A DNA stretch of 64,000 nucleotides from positions 1-64,000 of the forward strand of contig NZ_FQWW01000005.1 of assembly GCF_900129795.1 (NCBI RefSeq), written 5' to 3'. The notes beneath the pieces are model-generated. The model was not told the origin of the DNA, made no database searches, and saw nothing but the letters and a program-made list of their open reading frames with translations. Positions within the stretch are counted from its first letter, which is position 1. Each line of letters starts with the position of its first letter. A program made the position numbers and the translations under genes. The stretch comes from Flavobacterium sp. CF108. GTDB taxonomy: Bacteria > Bacteroidota > Bacteroidia > Flavobacteriales > Flavobacteriaceae. Below are positions 17,472 through 26,449 of the stretch, in pieces.

Positions 17472-19403
17472 TTAAGGTATGTATTGAACAGGCAGACGCA
17501 GAACGACTTTTGTTCCTGTTTTTTTATTTTGTGATTGTAATTCGGTAATTTCTATTTGTGCAGATTTGGAGGTTATGGATTCCATAATTTCCAAACGCTT
17601 TTTTGTAATTCCCAAAGCCATTGATTTATGGGCCGTAACCGAGTTTTCTTTTAAATGTTTCGATTCAGATAAACCAATTCCATCATCTTTAATCGTGCAG
17701 ATCAACTGTTCTTTTTCTACATCAAAGTCAACTTTAATTTTTCCGGTTCCATCTTTAGGAACAATTCCGTGAAGAATGGCATTTTCTACAAAGGGCTGAA
17801 TCAGTAAAGGCGGTAATCCCATATTAAATTCGACTCTTTCGCTTGATCTTATTTCAAACTCAAATTTGTCATGAAAGCGGAGTTTTTCTAATTCCAGATA
17901 ATTCTGAAGGCTTTCAATTTCTTTATCAATCGGAATTAAGGAACCTTTTGAATATTCGAGTGTAAGCCGCATTAACTTGGAAAATTTAGACAAATACTTC
18001 AAAGCCGAATCTGTTCCATTCTGAACAATAAAACTAGAAATTGAACTCAAACAATTAAATACAAAATGCGGGTTCATTTGTAAATGCAGTGCTTTTTGCT
18101 CGTATTCGGCAACTTCTTTTTTCAATGTGAGCTGACGTTTAACCTGCATTCGATTATAAATTACCAATATCAAGGCAATTAAAAGTAAAGCACCTAAAAT
18201 GGAGAAAATAACAAATTGAATCTGTCTTTTGTTCTTTTCAGATAATAAAGCTTCCTTTTTTCTGTACTCATAATTGACTTCTGCCAAAGCAAATTTTTGA
18301 CTGGTAGTTTCATTAATAATACTATCTCGCGCTTGTACATAATTTTTATAATGTTCTAATGCTGCTTTTGGATCATTTAAAGCTTCGTACAATTCGCTCA
18401 ATAACTTTTCAGAATGATACGTTTGATCCAGAACACCTATTTCTTTTGCATAAGCAAGAGATTTCTCTGCAAAAGGCATTGCTTCTTTATATTTCTTTTG
18501 ATCTTGAAGTAAACCTGCGATATTATATAAAGAAAGTGAAGCTCCAAATTTATTCTGCAATTCTTCATATAAATCCAATGACTTCGTGTAATATTCATTG
18601 GCCAGTTTTAAATCGTTTTCTTTCCTGTAATAATCTCCTAAATAATTACACAAAAGTGCATAGCCTCGCGCATTATCTGTATTCTCAAAAAGTTTTTTGG
18701 CTTTGTTATAATACAGAATCGCATTTTTATTCTGACCCGTTTCAAAGTAAATTGCACCAATATTGGTAAGCGTAACAGCAGCATTTTTTTCTCCAGTTTC
18801 AGTTTGAATTTTAGAAGCTTTTTTTAAGTATTCTAGCGCTTTTGGATAATTTAACTGCGATTTATAAATAATCCCAATATTATTAAGTGCTTTAGAAACA
18901 TTCGCCTGCTCATCAATTTCCTGATATAACTGCAGTGCTTCTTCGTAATTTTTTAATGCCAAAATTTGATTACTCTGTTCCGAGTAAACCACGCCAGAAC
19001 TCGCATAAGCACGCGCCAGGCCGCTTTTTACTTTTTTACCTGAATCTTCTTTTAAAACTTTTCTAAATTCTAATTGTGCAGTCTTAAAATATTTTAAAGC
19101 ATTTGGGTAATTCCCTAAAATTATGGAAGCGTTTCCTTTATTGACATAAGCAGTCGCAAGTCCAAAAGTAAAGTCCGATTTCAAACTTAGATTCGTTGCT
19201 TTTTGAGCATAAAACAATGTTGAATCAGGATTGATTTCTTTATACAAATCGGCTATTTTATTATACTCATTGACTTTTGAAGTATCAATTTTAGTATAAA
19301 TAAGCACTCTTTTCAAACTATCAATCTTAGCGTTTTGAGCGTTCGACGCCTGCCCTGCAAGAAAGAAGAAAAAGAAAATTATTTGACGTAATTTTTGACT
19401 CAC
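17472..19403 (-). CDS. TPR-containing sensor histidine kinase (LytS/YehU type)
   Basis: A 643-residue membrane kinase. The signal segment ends near FFLAGQASNAQ. About seven tetratricopeptide repeats lie in the periplasm (about 50-360, e.g. SKALNNIGIIYKSQLNYPKALEYLKKA). One transmembrane helix follows near 392-412 (FVIFSILGALLLIALILVIY), then a short coiled coil. The His_kinase domain has phosphoacceptor His in LHLQMNPHFVFNCLSS and an ATPase domain with N-box PFVENAILHG and G-box IKDDGIGL. The input is unknown; TPRs suggest protein or peptide sensing. First gene of a kinase-regulator-LRR protein operon. Confidence 0.92.
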   Translation of the reverse strand: MSQKLRQIIFFFFFLAGQASNAQNAKIDSLKRVLIYTKIDTSKVNEYNKIADLYKEINPDSTLFYAQKATNLSLKSDFTFGLATAYVNKGNASIILGNYPNALKYFKTAQLEFRKVLKEDSGKKVKSGLARAYASSGVVYSEQSNQILALKNYEEALQLYQEIDEQANVSKALNNIGIIYKSQLNYPKALEYLKKASKIQTETGEKNAAVTLTNIGAIYFETGQNKNAILYYNKAKKLFENTDNARGYALLCNYLGDYYRKENDLKLANEYYTKSLDLYEELQNKFGASLSLYNIAGLLQDQKKYKEAMPFAEKSLAYAKEIGVLDQTYHSEKLLSELYEALNDPKAALEHYKNYVQARDSIINETTSQKFALAEVNYEYRKKEALLSEKNKRQIQFVIFSILGALLLIALILVIYNRMQVKRQLTLKKEVAEYEQKALHLQMNPHFVFNCLSSISSFIVQNGTDSALKYLSKFSKLMRLTLEYSKGSLIPIDKEIESLQNYLELEKLRFHDKFEFEIRSSERVEFNMGLPPLLIQPFVENAILHGIVPKDGTGKIKVDFDVEKEQLICTIKDDGIGLSESKHLKENSVTAHKSMALGITKKRLEIMESITSKSAQIEITELQSQNKKTGTKVVLRLPVQYIP

Positions 19404-19677
19404 TATTTTTTATTTTGCTTGTTGTGAGACAAATGTATGATATGTTTTTTAGTAACAGAACATGAATTATTATTTCTCAGGTTTCACTTATTATTTGATT
19501 TTTTTTATCTATTTCAAAATATACATCAACACCAGAAGTTCAAAAAGTATGTTTTTTCTTAAGATATATCTTCAATTATATTTTATATATTTTTATAAGT
19601 TAAATATTACATTTTAACAATTAAATAATAATGTAATTACTACATTAGCAGCTAATCAAATTAATTAAAACCTTTTT

Positions 19678-21279
19678 ATGAAAACAAAATTTTTAAAATT
19701 AGCAGGAGCATTTTGCGCCTTATTGTTGATTCATTCTTGTCAAAAAGATGAACTCCCATTAAATGCAAAAAATGACAGTACATTAATTGAAGAAGAAAAA
19801 GCAACTGGGTATATTCCATCCACCCGTGAACAGCTGGCACAACTTAGAACTTTAAAAACATCTTCACTCACAAGAAAAGAGACAATTCCTGCACATTACG
19901 AACTGCCAGAACTGCCTGCTGCTCTTAACCAACGTTCAAAAGGGTCTTGCGTTCCTTATTCAATCGCCCATGCTATTACTTTATTAAAAAGTGAATCGAA
20001 AACATTAGCCAATGGAAGTCCAGACTTTAGTGTTTATCCTAGTGGAGATTATATATATGAAAAATATAAGGACGATAGAAATAGCTGTAAAGATGGTGTT
20101 TACTTTCCAGATGCCTTAGACGCTTTAAAAACAGAAGGAACGCCAAGTTATACTGATATGGGATTCGTAAGCTGCGGTGTTCTTCCTAATGCTGCTCAAC
20201 AAAATAATGCGCCAAAAAACAGAATATTTGATTATTTCGCGATAAGTCCATCTGAAGGATTTAAACCAACAGTGGAAGATATGAAAAGACAAATAGCAAA
20301 AGGAAATCCGGTCATTATAGGAATGAGGGTCGATGAAGATTTTGTTTCCAACTCAATTAGATTATGGGACAAAAACAATTCCGCTTTTTATGGAAACCAC
20401 GCTGTTGTTTTAACGGGTTACGACGATGAAAAACAAGCTTTTAGACTTCTTAATTCTTGGGGATCTAATTGGGGAGAAAATGGATATATCTGGGCTACTT
20501 ACAGCAAAATAGAAGAAGCTATACGTGATGAGGCTTATGTAATACAAAAAGATAACCCATTGACAATTACGGGCACTGATAAACCTTCCATTATTGTATG
20601 TAGGGATGCAAGTGTTCTAACCAACAACTTTAGTTTTCCTATGGGGCAGCCAGCTCCATTTATAAAAAATGGAGAATTTTACTGGAATAACGATTCAGTA
20701 ATACCATATTTTAACGAGTATACTAACCCAACCTTATATTTAGGATATCACATACCTGCTAATAATGTAGGAATTGCTATAGATGGGGATATTACTTTTG
20801 AGGTAAGAATAAGAATAGAAGCAAGCAAAAATACTACTTATCCTGCTCATTTAGAAAAAGGAATTCAATTAAACTTATGGAATGGTGCTTATGGAGGAGT
20901 TGCTCAAACTATGACCTGTACTATCCCTATGGAAGGAATAAATAAACCAGCTGTTTTTACAAATAGTATAGGATATACAAATAGTATAGGAGAAACTTAC
21001 CGTTATTCAGCAGATGGCTATTTACCACATTTTACATTTACCAATAATGCTTTTGACAGAGACACAACTATAAGGTTTCATATTAAAGATGGCCAATTCG
21101 TTTTGAATACTCCTGGTTTAAAAATGCCATCAGGGATAAATAGATTAAGGGATTTTGATGTAAAATTCATAGGCACCATAGGCGCCTTTACTGACATTAG
21201 AATATATAGAAATGGTAAGGTAATAGCCATAGATAATTTTGACACCAAAACACCATGGATGCAGTATTATGAATTGTAA
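19678..21279 (+). CDS. C1-family (papain-like) cysteine peptidase lipoprotein
   Basis: A 533-residue lipoprotein (lipobox LLIHSCQKDE, Cys21). The peptidase domain spans about 70-290. Gln85 and nucleophile Cys91 lie in NQRSKGSCVPYSIAHA. The His is in YGNHAVVLTGYDD and the Asn in LLNSWGSNWGENGY, so the C1 catalytic set is complete. A C-terminal beta-rich region (about 295-533) of unknown type follows. It is probably anchored in the outer membrane. The start is preceded by an AT-rich 274-bp spacer in which I see no confident promoter. Single-gene unit with a terminator at 21302-21337. Confidence 0.88.
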   Translation: MKTKFLKLAGAFCALLLIHSCQKDELPLNAKNDSTLIEEEKATGYIPSTREQLAQLRTLKTSSLTRKETIPAHYELPELPAALNQRSKGSCVPYSIAHAITLLKSESKTLANGSPDFSVYPSGDYIYEKYKDDRNSCKDGVYFPDALDALKTEGTPSYTDMGFVSCGVLPNAAQQNNAPKNRIFDYFAISPSEGFKPTVEDMKRQIAKGNPVIIGMRVDEDFVSNSIRLWDKNNSAFYGNHAVVLTGYDDEKQAFRLLNSWGSNWGENGYIWATYSKIEEAIRDEAYVIQKDNPLTITGTDKPSIIVCRDASVLTNNFSFPMGQPAPFIKNGEFYWNNDSVIPYFNEYTNPTLYLGYHIPANNVGIAIDGDITFEVRIRIEASKNTTYPAHLEKGIQLNLWNGAYGGVAQTMTCTIPMEGINKPAVFTNSIGYTNSIGETYRYSADGYLPHFTFTNNAFDRDTTIRFHIKDGQFVLNTPGLKMPSGINRLRDFDVKFIGTIGAFTDIRIYRNGKVIAIDNFDTKTPWMQYYEL

Positions 21280-21301
21280 CTGTAACTTAAGCTAAAAATG
21301 T

Positions 21302-21337
21302 AAAGGGTGCAAAGAGTTTCTTTGCACCCTTTTATTT
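21302..21337 (+). terminator. Rho-independent terminator
   Basis: Stem GGGTGCAAAGA / TCTTTGCACCC followed by TTTT, just after the C1 peptidase gene. Confidence 0.85.
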
Positions 21338-21451
21338 TAATCACAATTATTTATAGCTGAAATTTAAATATATCATTTTCAAACTTTTTTGTAAATTCAT
21401 CATGAATTACAAACTAAATTTCTCTAAAATTATTGATTAAAAGATAAACGT

Positions 21452-22225
21452 ATGGCAAGAATACATTTATTTGAATTTGAAGACCAAAAATGGTTTCTTG
21501 TTTTTTTAAGAAATTACATAACCGACTTTTTGCAATTCCTCTCGAACAAAACCGGAATGTATAAACCTGTTGTTCCTTTGCTCGTAGATGTTTTAAAAAC
21601 CAACAACACAACAACAATTATTGATCTTGCTTCTGGTGGAGGCGGCGGACTTATTTGGTTAAACGGTGAATTAAAAAAAGAAATCCCAAACTTAAAAATC
21701 ATTCTAACCGATTATTACCCTAACATTCCTGCTTTTGAATACACTAAAAAACAAGCTGATAATTTTGAATATATAAGTCATTCTGTCGATGCACGAAATG
21801 TTCCATCCGAATTAAACGGACTTAGAACTCAATTTCTTTCTTTACATCATTTTAAACCAAACGATGCGAAACAGATTTTGCAAAATGCAGTAGATTCTAA
21901 ATCTCCAATCTCCATTTTTGAAGTTCAGGAAAGAAGTTTTGCCAGTATCGCAGCCATGATTTTTTCTCCCATAAGTGTTTTATTGACTACTCCATTTATC
22001 AGGCCTTTTAAAATTGGCCGAATTATTTTTACTTATTTAATTCCTGTAGTTCCACTTTTTGTTTTGTGGGATGGCATTATTTCTTCATTAAGAACTTATT
22101 CTGTTGAGGAAATGAATGATCTTGTAAAAGACCTACATAATACAGAATCTTATAACTGGCAGATTAACCGAGTAAAATCCGGCCCCGGAGTTGTACTGTA
22201 TTTAATAGGAACTGAGAAAAAATAA
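21452..22225 (+). CDS. Class I SAM methyltransferase-like protein
   Basis: A 257-residue protein. Its motif I-like stretch TIIDLASGGGGGLIWL (about 52-67) and following acidic strand ILTDYYPN fit the SAM-binding Rossmann fold. A later hydrophobic region (about 165-215: MIFSPISVLLTTPF; IIFTYLIPVVPLFVLW) could be membrane-associated. No substrate can be assigned. The catalytic half is divergent, so a non-enzymatic role is possible. Monocistronic; followed by an intergenic repeat. Confidence 0.65.
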   Translation: MARIHLFEFEDQKWFLVFLRNYITDFLQFLSNKTGMYKPVVPLLVDVLKTNNTTTIIDLASGGGGGLIWLNGELKKEIPNLKIILTDYYPNIPAFEYTKKQADNFEYISHSVDARNVPSELNGLRTQFLSLHHFKPNDAKQILQNAVDSKSPISIFEVQERSFASIAAMIFSPISVLLTTPFIRPFKIGRIIFTYLIPVVPLFVLWDGIISSLRTYSVEEMNDLVKDLHNTESYNWQINRVKSGPGVVLYLIGTEKK

Positions 22226-22239
22226 GCATTTATCCAAAA

Positions 22240-22277
22240 GACAACTCACAACTCACAATTCATAATTCATAATTAGT
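22240..22277. repeat. ACTCAYAATTCATAATT repeat family, copy 1
   Basis: Tandem words CAACTCACAACTCACAATTCATAATTCATAATT lie in the spacer after the methyltransferase-like gene (given here as overlapping ACTCAC/ATTCAT units). A longer, inverted version of the family lies at 51270-51364. Confidence 0.55.
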
Positions 22278-22367
22278 AATTATTTTACAAAAGAATTCTT
22301 TCACAAAAACAAAACTTTGCTAAATTCGTTTGTAGAATAATTAACCCGCTAATCCCAAATTAGTTTT

Positions 22368-22868
22368 ATGAAAAACCTACTATTATTATCATTTATTATG
22401 ATAAGCTTTTCGTCGTGGTCACAAACCGCAGAAATTTATTTTAACAAAGCTTTTAACAAAGCTGCAACCGGAAATTACAAAAGCGCAATTGCTGATTACA
22501 CAAAAGCCATTCGCAAAAATTCTAAATTTGTTGAAGCGTATCAAAATCGTGGCGTTGCAAAATACCAATTGAATGACTTACAAGGCGCAATGGCCGACTT
22601 TAGCAAAACAATTGAACTTGACGATATGAATGCCGATGCTTTTACGGGCCGAGCCAATGTAAACTTCAAACTGTCAAAATTCCACGAAGCTATTCAAGAC
22701 TGTACATCCTCGCTTGGTTTAAACCCAAGAGATTATGTTGCTTACAATTTACGAGGTTTAGCTTACAATAAAATTGGAGACAAAGCCAATTCCTGCAAAG
22801 ATTTCTTAAAAGCAATCGAATTAGGAAGTCAAAGTGCTATAAAAAACAAAAGCACTTTTTGTAAATAA
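22368..22868 (+). CDS. Exported tetratricopeptide repeat protein
   Basis: A 166-residue periplasmic or surface protein with signal peptide MKNLLLLSFIMISFSSWSQ followed by about four TPR units (YFNKAFNKAATGNYKSAIAD; EAYQNRGVAKYQLNDLQGAM; AFTGRANVNFKLSKFHEAIQ; AYNLRGLAYNKIGDKANSC). TPR proteins mediate protein contacts. No partner is evident from the neighbours. A hairpin terminator at 22889-22928 follows. Confidence 0.82.
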   Translation: MKNLLLLSFIMISFSSWSQTAEIYFNKAFNKAATGNYKSAIADYTKAIRKNSKFVEAYQNRGVAKYQLNDLQGAMADFSKTIELDDMNADAFTGRANVNFKLSKFHEAIQDCTSSLGLNPRDYVAYNLRGLAYNKIGDKANSCKDFLKAIELGSQSAIKNKSTFCK

Positions 22869-22888
22869 CAAATCAAAATTGTATTGAC

Positions 22889-22928
22889 AAAAGCAATCTG
22901 CAAAAGAATATATTTGTAGATTGCTTTT
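22889..22928 (+). terminator. Rho-independent terminator
   Basis: Stem AAAAGCAATCT / AGATTGCTTTT, with an additional inner CAAA/TTTG pairing, after the TPR gene. Confidence 0.75.
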
Positions 22929-23008
22929 CGTATTTTATTCATAAAAAAATAGTGCACATTTTTAATACAAAACCAAAAAAATAATCAAACAATAACAGTA
23001 AAAACTGC

Positions 23009-23968
23009 ATGTCAATTTTAAGAAAAATAAATAACCTTCAAACAGATAAAAATTCGGGATTTGGAACTAATGCCGGAAGCTACGGCGGAAGATTTGTAAA
23101 TAAAAACGGAACTCCAAATATCGAAAAAAGAGGTATGAACCTGCTTCGACGAATAAGCTGGTATCATACCATGATCGATATGCCCAACTGGAAATTCATG
23201 CTTATTTTATTTTCTTTCTATATTCTGATCAATTTTATTTTTGCAGTTGTTTATTATGCCATCGGGATTGAACATCTGGACGGAATTTCACCATCCGGAA
23301 GTCTTTTAACGCAGTTTGGGCAGGCTTATTTTTTTAGTGCACAAACTTTTACAACTGTTGGTTACGGACATATAAGCCCAACCGGATTCCTGACAAGCGC
23401 TTTATCTGCAGCCGAAGCTTTAATTGGTTTGCTCAGTTTTGCTATTGCAACGGGTTTATTCTTTGGAAGATTCAGCAAACCAACCGCTTTTTTAAAATTT
23501 TCACACAATGCTTTAATTTCTCCTTACGGAAAAGGCAAAGGTTTAATGATACGTCTTGTTCCTTTTAAAAACACCAATTTTACAGATGCAATAGCAAAAG
23601 TTACTTTGGGAATGAGCGTTGAAGAAAACGGCCAGAGAGTAAATAAATTCTATAATCTTAATCTTGAAATAGATCGTATAAATGCACTTTCACTAAGCTG
23701 GACATTAGTTCACCCCATTGATGAAAAAAGCCCTTTATACAATTTTACCGAAGAAGATTTTAAAAGCACACACGGCGAGATTTTAGTTTTCATCACCACT
23801 TTTGATGATATGTTTAGTAATACCGTGGCAGCCCGAACTTCGTATACTTTTAGCGAAATCATTTACGGTGCAAAATTCAAAATTATGTACAACCGAAGCA
23901 AAGATAACACTAAAACGATTTTACATTTAGACAAATTAGATCAGTTTGATACTACAAACTTCTCATAG
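23009..23968 (+). CDS. Inward-rectifier (KirBac-type) potassium channel
   Basis: A 319-residue protein. An N-terminal slide-helix region contains SWYHTMIDMPNWKF. TM1 runs about 63-85 (LILFSFYILINFIFAVVYY). The pore helix and selectivity filter TTVGYGHISPTG lie near residue 115. TM2 follows (ALIGLLSFAIATGLFFGRFSKP). The C-terminal half is the cytoplasmic immunoglobulin-like Kir domain (FSHNALISPYGKGKGLMIRL; HPIDEKSPLYNFTEEDF). It conducts K+ across the inner membrane, probably gated by ligands at the cytoplasmic domain. It precedes the photoregulator by 71 nt, but that gene has its own operator-like region. Confidence 0.92.
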   Translation: MSILRKINNLQTDKNSGFGTNAGSYGGRFVNKNGTPNIEKRGMNLLRRISWYHTMIDMPNWKFMLILFSFYILINFIFAVVYYAIGIEHLDGISPSGSLLTQFGQAYFFSAQTFTTVGYGHISPTGFLTSALSAAEALIGLLSFAIATGLFFGRFSKPTAFLKFSHNALISPYGKGKGLMIRLVPFKNTNFTDAIAKVTLGMSVEENGQRVNKFYNLNLEIDRINALSLSWTLVHPIDEKSPLYNFTEEDFKSTHGEILVFITTFDDMFSNTVAARTSYTFSEIIYGAKFKIMYNRSKDNTKTILHLDKLDQFDTTNFS

Positions 23969-24013
23969 AGAATCATTTTTATCAAGTTTTTAAGGTTTTT
24001 TGAGATTTTATTT

Positions 24014-24050
24014 TACTTTTGTTTACATAATCGTATCAAATGGTAAACAA
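24014..24050 (+). promoter_or_regulatory. Candidate operator O1 and -7 box of the MerR/CarH-like gene
   Basis: A perfect inverted repeat TTGTTTAC (24019-24026) and GTAAACAA (24043-24050) has a 16-nt spacer. The left arm overlaps a -7 box TACTTTTG (24014-24021). The right arm covers codons 2-4 of the regulator gene, which suggests negative autoregulation. The same core arms and spacing recur at 24947-24976 and 32064-32093. Confidence 0.65.
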
Positions 24051-24939
24051 TATAAAAACTGTTTTCAGTATAAAAGATCTTGAGAATTTATCCGGAATAA
24101 AAGCGCACACGATTCGTATTTGGGAAAAAAGATATAACATTTTGGAGCCAATGCGCACTGATACCAATATCAGACTTTACAATCTGCAAAATCTACAAAA
24201 ACTCCTAAACATCACATTATTACACGAATACGGTTATAAAATTTCTAAAATAGCAACTTACCCGGAAGAAAAAATTCCGCAGTTGGTTCGTGAAATTATT
24301 TCAAAGAAAAACTCTCAAAATTACGCCATTACATCTTTCAAAATGGCCATGATGAATTTTGATCAAGAACTGTTTTTCAACACTTTTGACTGGCTTATTT
24401 CTGAAAAAACGTTTAAAGAAGTTTTTAAAGAACATTTTTTACCCTTGTTAAAAGAATTGGGATTATTGTGGCAGTCAGAAACGATAACGCCGGCAAATGA
24501 ACATTTTATGAGTCATTTAATTAAACAGAAAATCTTAATCTATACTGAAAGCCTTCAGATTCAAAAACCAACAAAAACAGACAGAATTTTTGTTCTTTCA
24601 CTTCCATTAAATGAAATTCATCAAATAGGATTACTTTATCTCCAATATGAAATTTTATCTAAAGGTTACAAAACCATTTATTTAGGTGAAAGTATGCCAA
24701 TTGAAAATCTGCAGGATTTAACCAAACATTTTGAAAACATCACTTTTGTATCCTTCATGACTATTCAGCCGGATCGCAGCGTTATTAATCAATACGTTAA
24801 GTCAATGGGACAAAAACTGCTGCAAAAAAACAATGAAATCTGGCTTATGGGTAAAATGGTCGAATATATCGATCAAAAAGTACTGTCGGAAAGAATCCGT
24901 ATTTTTGACTCAATGGAAGAAACAATAGAAACTATTTAA
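24040..24939 (+). CDS. MerR-family regulator with CarH/LitR-like cobalamin-binding domain
   Basis: A 299-residue predicted photoregulator. An N-terminal MerR helix-turn-helix (residues 7-75; IKAHTIRIWEKRYNILEP, TNIRLYN) is followed by a helical-bundle domain with LGLLW-QSETITPAN-EH. This is the W144-x9-E154-H155 motif that caps adenosylcobalamin in CarH. A Rossmann domain carries N-E-I-H-Q-I-G (E192-x-H194-x-x-G197), the lower-axial His motif for B12. CarH proteins repress carotenoid genes in the dark and release DNA when light cleaves the Co-C bond. In CarH the residue after the Trp is His132; here it is Gln145, so the light-state bis-His link would be absent. It sits directly upstream of crtI and crtB. 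Confidence 0.85.
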   Translation: MVNNIKTVFSIKDLENLSGIKAHTIRIWEKRYNILEPMRTDTNIRLYNLQNLQKLLNITLLHEYGYKISKIATYPEEKIPQLVREIISKKNSQNYAITSFKMAMMNFDQELFFNTFDWLISEKTFKEVFKEHFLPLLKELGLLWQSETITPANEHFMSHLIKQKILIYTESLQIQKPTKTDRIFVLSLPLNEIHQIGLLYLQYEILSKGYKTIYLGESMPIENLQDLTKHFENITFVSFMTIQPDRSVINQYVKSMGQKLLQKNNEIWLMGKMVEYIDQKVLSERIRIFDSMEETIETI

Positions 24940-24946
24940 TCTTTTC

Positions 24947-24976
24947 TGTTTAAAGTTTTTGCATATTTATTAAACA
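24947..24976 (+). promoter_or_regulatory. Candidate operator O2 upstream of crtI
   Basis: TGTTTAA (24947-24953) and TTAAACA (24970-24976) form an inverted repeat with a 16-nt spacer, the same geometry as O1. It lies 3 nt before the crtI start codon. Confidence 0.6.
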
Positions 24977-24979
24977 AAA

Positions 24980-26446
24980 ATGACAAGAACTATCGCAATT
25001 ATAGGTTCTGGCTTTTCTTCGTTGGCCGCTTCATGTTACTTGGCACAACAAGGAAACAAGGTCACTATTTATGAAAAAAATCCAACAATTGGAGGTCGGG
25101 CAAGACAATTCAAAAAAGATGGTTTTACATTTGATATGGGGCCAAGCTGGTACTGGATGCCAGATGTTTTTGAACGTTTTTTTAATGACTTTAATAAAAA
25201 AACATCAGATTATTACGAGCTTATAAAACTTAATCCTGCCTATCGTGTTTATTTTGGAATAAATGATTTTATCAGTATTTATGACAATTTAGAAGATATT
25301 AAAGCTACGTTTGAAGAAATTGAAAAAGGAAGCGGTAAACAACTGGAAACCTTTATCAATCAAGCTAAAAGCAATTATGATATTGCCATAAAAGATTTAG
25401 TTTACCGCCCCGGAGTTTCTCCACTTGAATTAATTACAAAAGAAACCGCTTTAAAGCTCAATCAGTTTTTTAGCAATGTGAGTTCTGATATTCGCAGGAA
25501 ATTTAAAAATGAAAGGCTGATTCAAATTCTCGAATTTCCAGTTTTATTCCTCGGTGCAAAGCCAACCAAAACACCTTCATTTTACAATTTTATGAATTAT
25601 GCCGATTTCGGACTCGGAACCTGGCATCCTAAAACCGGAATGTTTGATGTCATTCGAGGAATCGAAAAATTAGCCGTAGAACTTGGCGTTACCATCAAGA
25701 CAAATTCCCCTATTGAAAAAATAATTGTTGAAAATAAAACCGCGACAGGTATTGTTATTAACGGCGAAATTATAAATACCGATATTGTTTTAAGTGGTGC
25801 CGATTATCAACATACTGAAACTTTACTGAAAAAAAAATATCAGGTTTATTCTCAAAAATACTGGGAAAGCCGGATCTTTGCACCGTCTTCTCTCCTATTT
25901 TTTGTGGGTTTCAATAAGAAGATTGAAAACATTTCGCATCATGCCTTATTTTTTGATGTCGATTTTAATCAGCATGCAGCTGATATATATGACAATCCAA
26001 AATGGCCGGAAGCTCCGTTATTTTATGCCAACTTCCCGTCTAAAACAGATCAAACCGCTGCACCTGACGGAATGGAAACCGGATTTTTCCTAATTCCGCT
26101 TGCACCCGGAATTGAAGATAACGAAACCCTAAGGGAAGCATATTTTGAAAAGATAATTACCCGTTTTGAATTGCTTACACAGCAGGAAATTAGAAATAAC
26201 ATTATATTTAAGGAATCATTTTGTAAAAACGATTTTGAAGCAGATTATAACGCTTATAAAGGCAACGCTTATGGAATGGCCAACACATTATTGCAAACGG
26301 CATTTTTGCGTCCAAAACTAAAAAGCAAAAAAGTACGTAACTTATATTTCACAGGACAATTGACTGTTCCCGGCCCAGGTGTTCCGCCTGCATTAATTTC
26401 AGGAAAACTAGCCGCTGAATTAATTCAAAAATCTTTAAGATCTTAA
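24980..26446 (+). CDS. crtI: Phytoene desaturase (CrtI family)
   Basis: A 488-residue FAD enzyme that desaturates phytoene stepwise toward lycopene at the membrane. The N-terminal dinucleotide-binding motif IAIIGSGFSSLAASCYLAQQG is followed by a Glu (IYEKN) and GGRARQFKKDGFTFDMGPSWYWMPD. The C-terminal carotenoid dehydrogenase signature is LYFTGQLTVPGPGVPPALISG. Length is typical. crtB starts 3 nt after its stop codon, so the pair is translationally linked. A candidate CarH-type operator lies just upstream. Confidence 0.95.
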   Translation: MTRTIAIIGSGFSSLAASCYLAQQGNKVTIYEKNPTIGGRARQFKKDGFTFDMGPSWYWMPDVFERFFNDFNKKTSDYYELIKLNPAYRVYFGINDFISIYDNLEDIKATFEEIEKGSGKQLETFINQAKSNYDIAIKDLVYRPGVSPLELITKETALKLNQFFSNVSSDIRRKFKNERLIQILEFPVLFLGAKPTKTPSFYNFMNYADFGLGTWHPKTGMFDVIRGIEKLAVELGVTIKTNSPIEKIIVENKTATGIVINGEIINTDIVLSGADYQHTETLLKKKYQVYSQKYWESRIFAPSSLLFFVGFNKKIENISHHALFFDVDFNQHAADIYDNPKWPEAPLFYANFPSKTDQTAAPDGMETGFFLIPLAPGIEDNETLREAYFEKIITRFELLTQQEIRNNIIFKESFCKNDFEADYNAYKGNAYGMANTLLQTAFLRPKLKSKKVRNLYFTGQLTVPGPGVPPALISGKLAAELIQKSLRS

Positions 26447-26449
26447 AAA

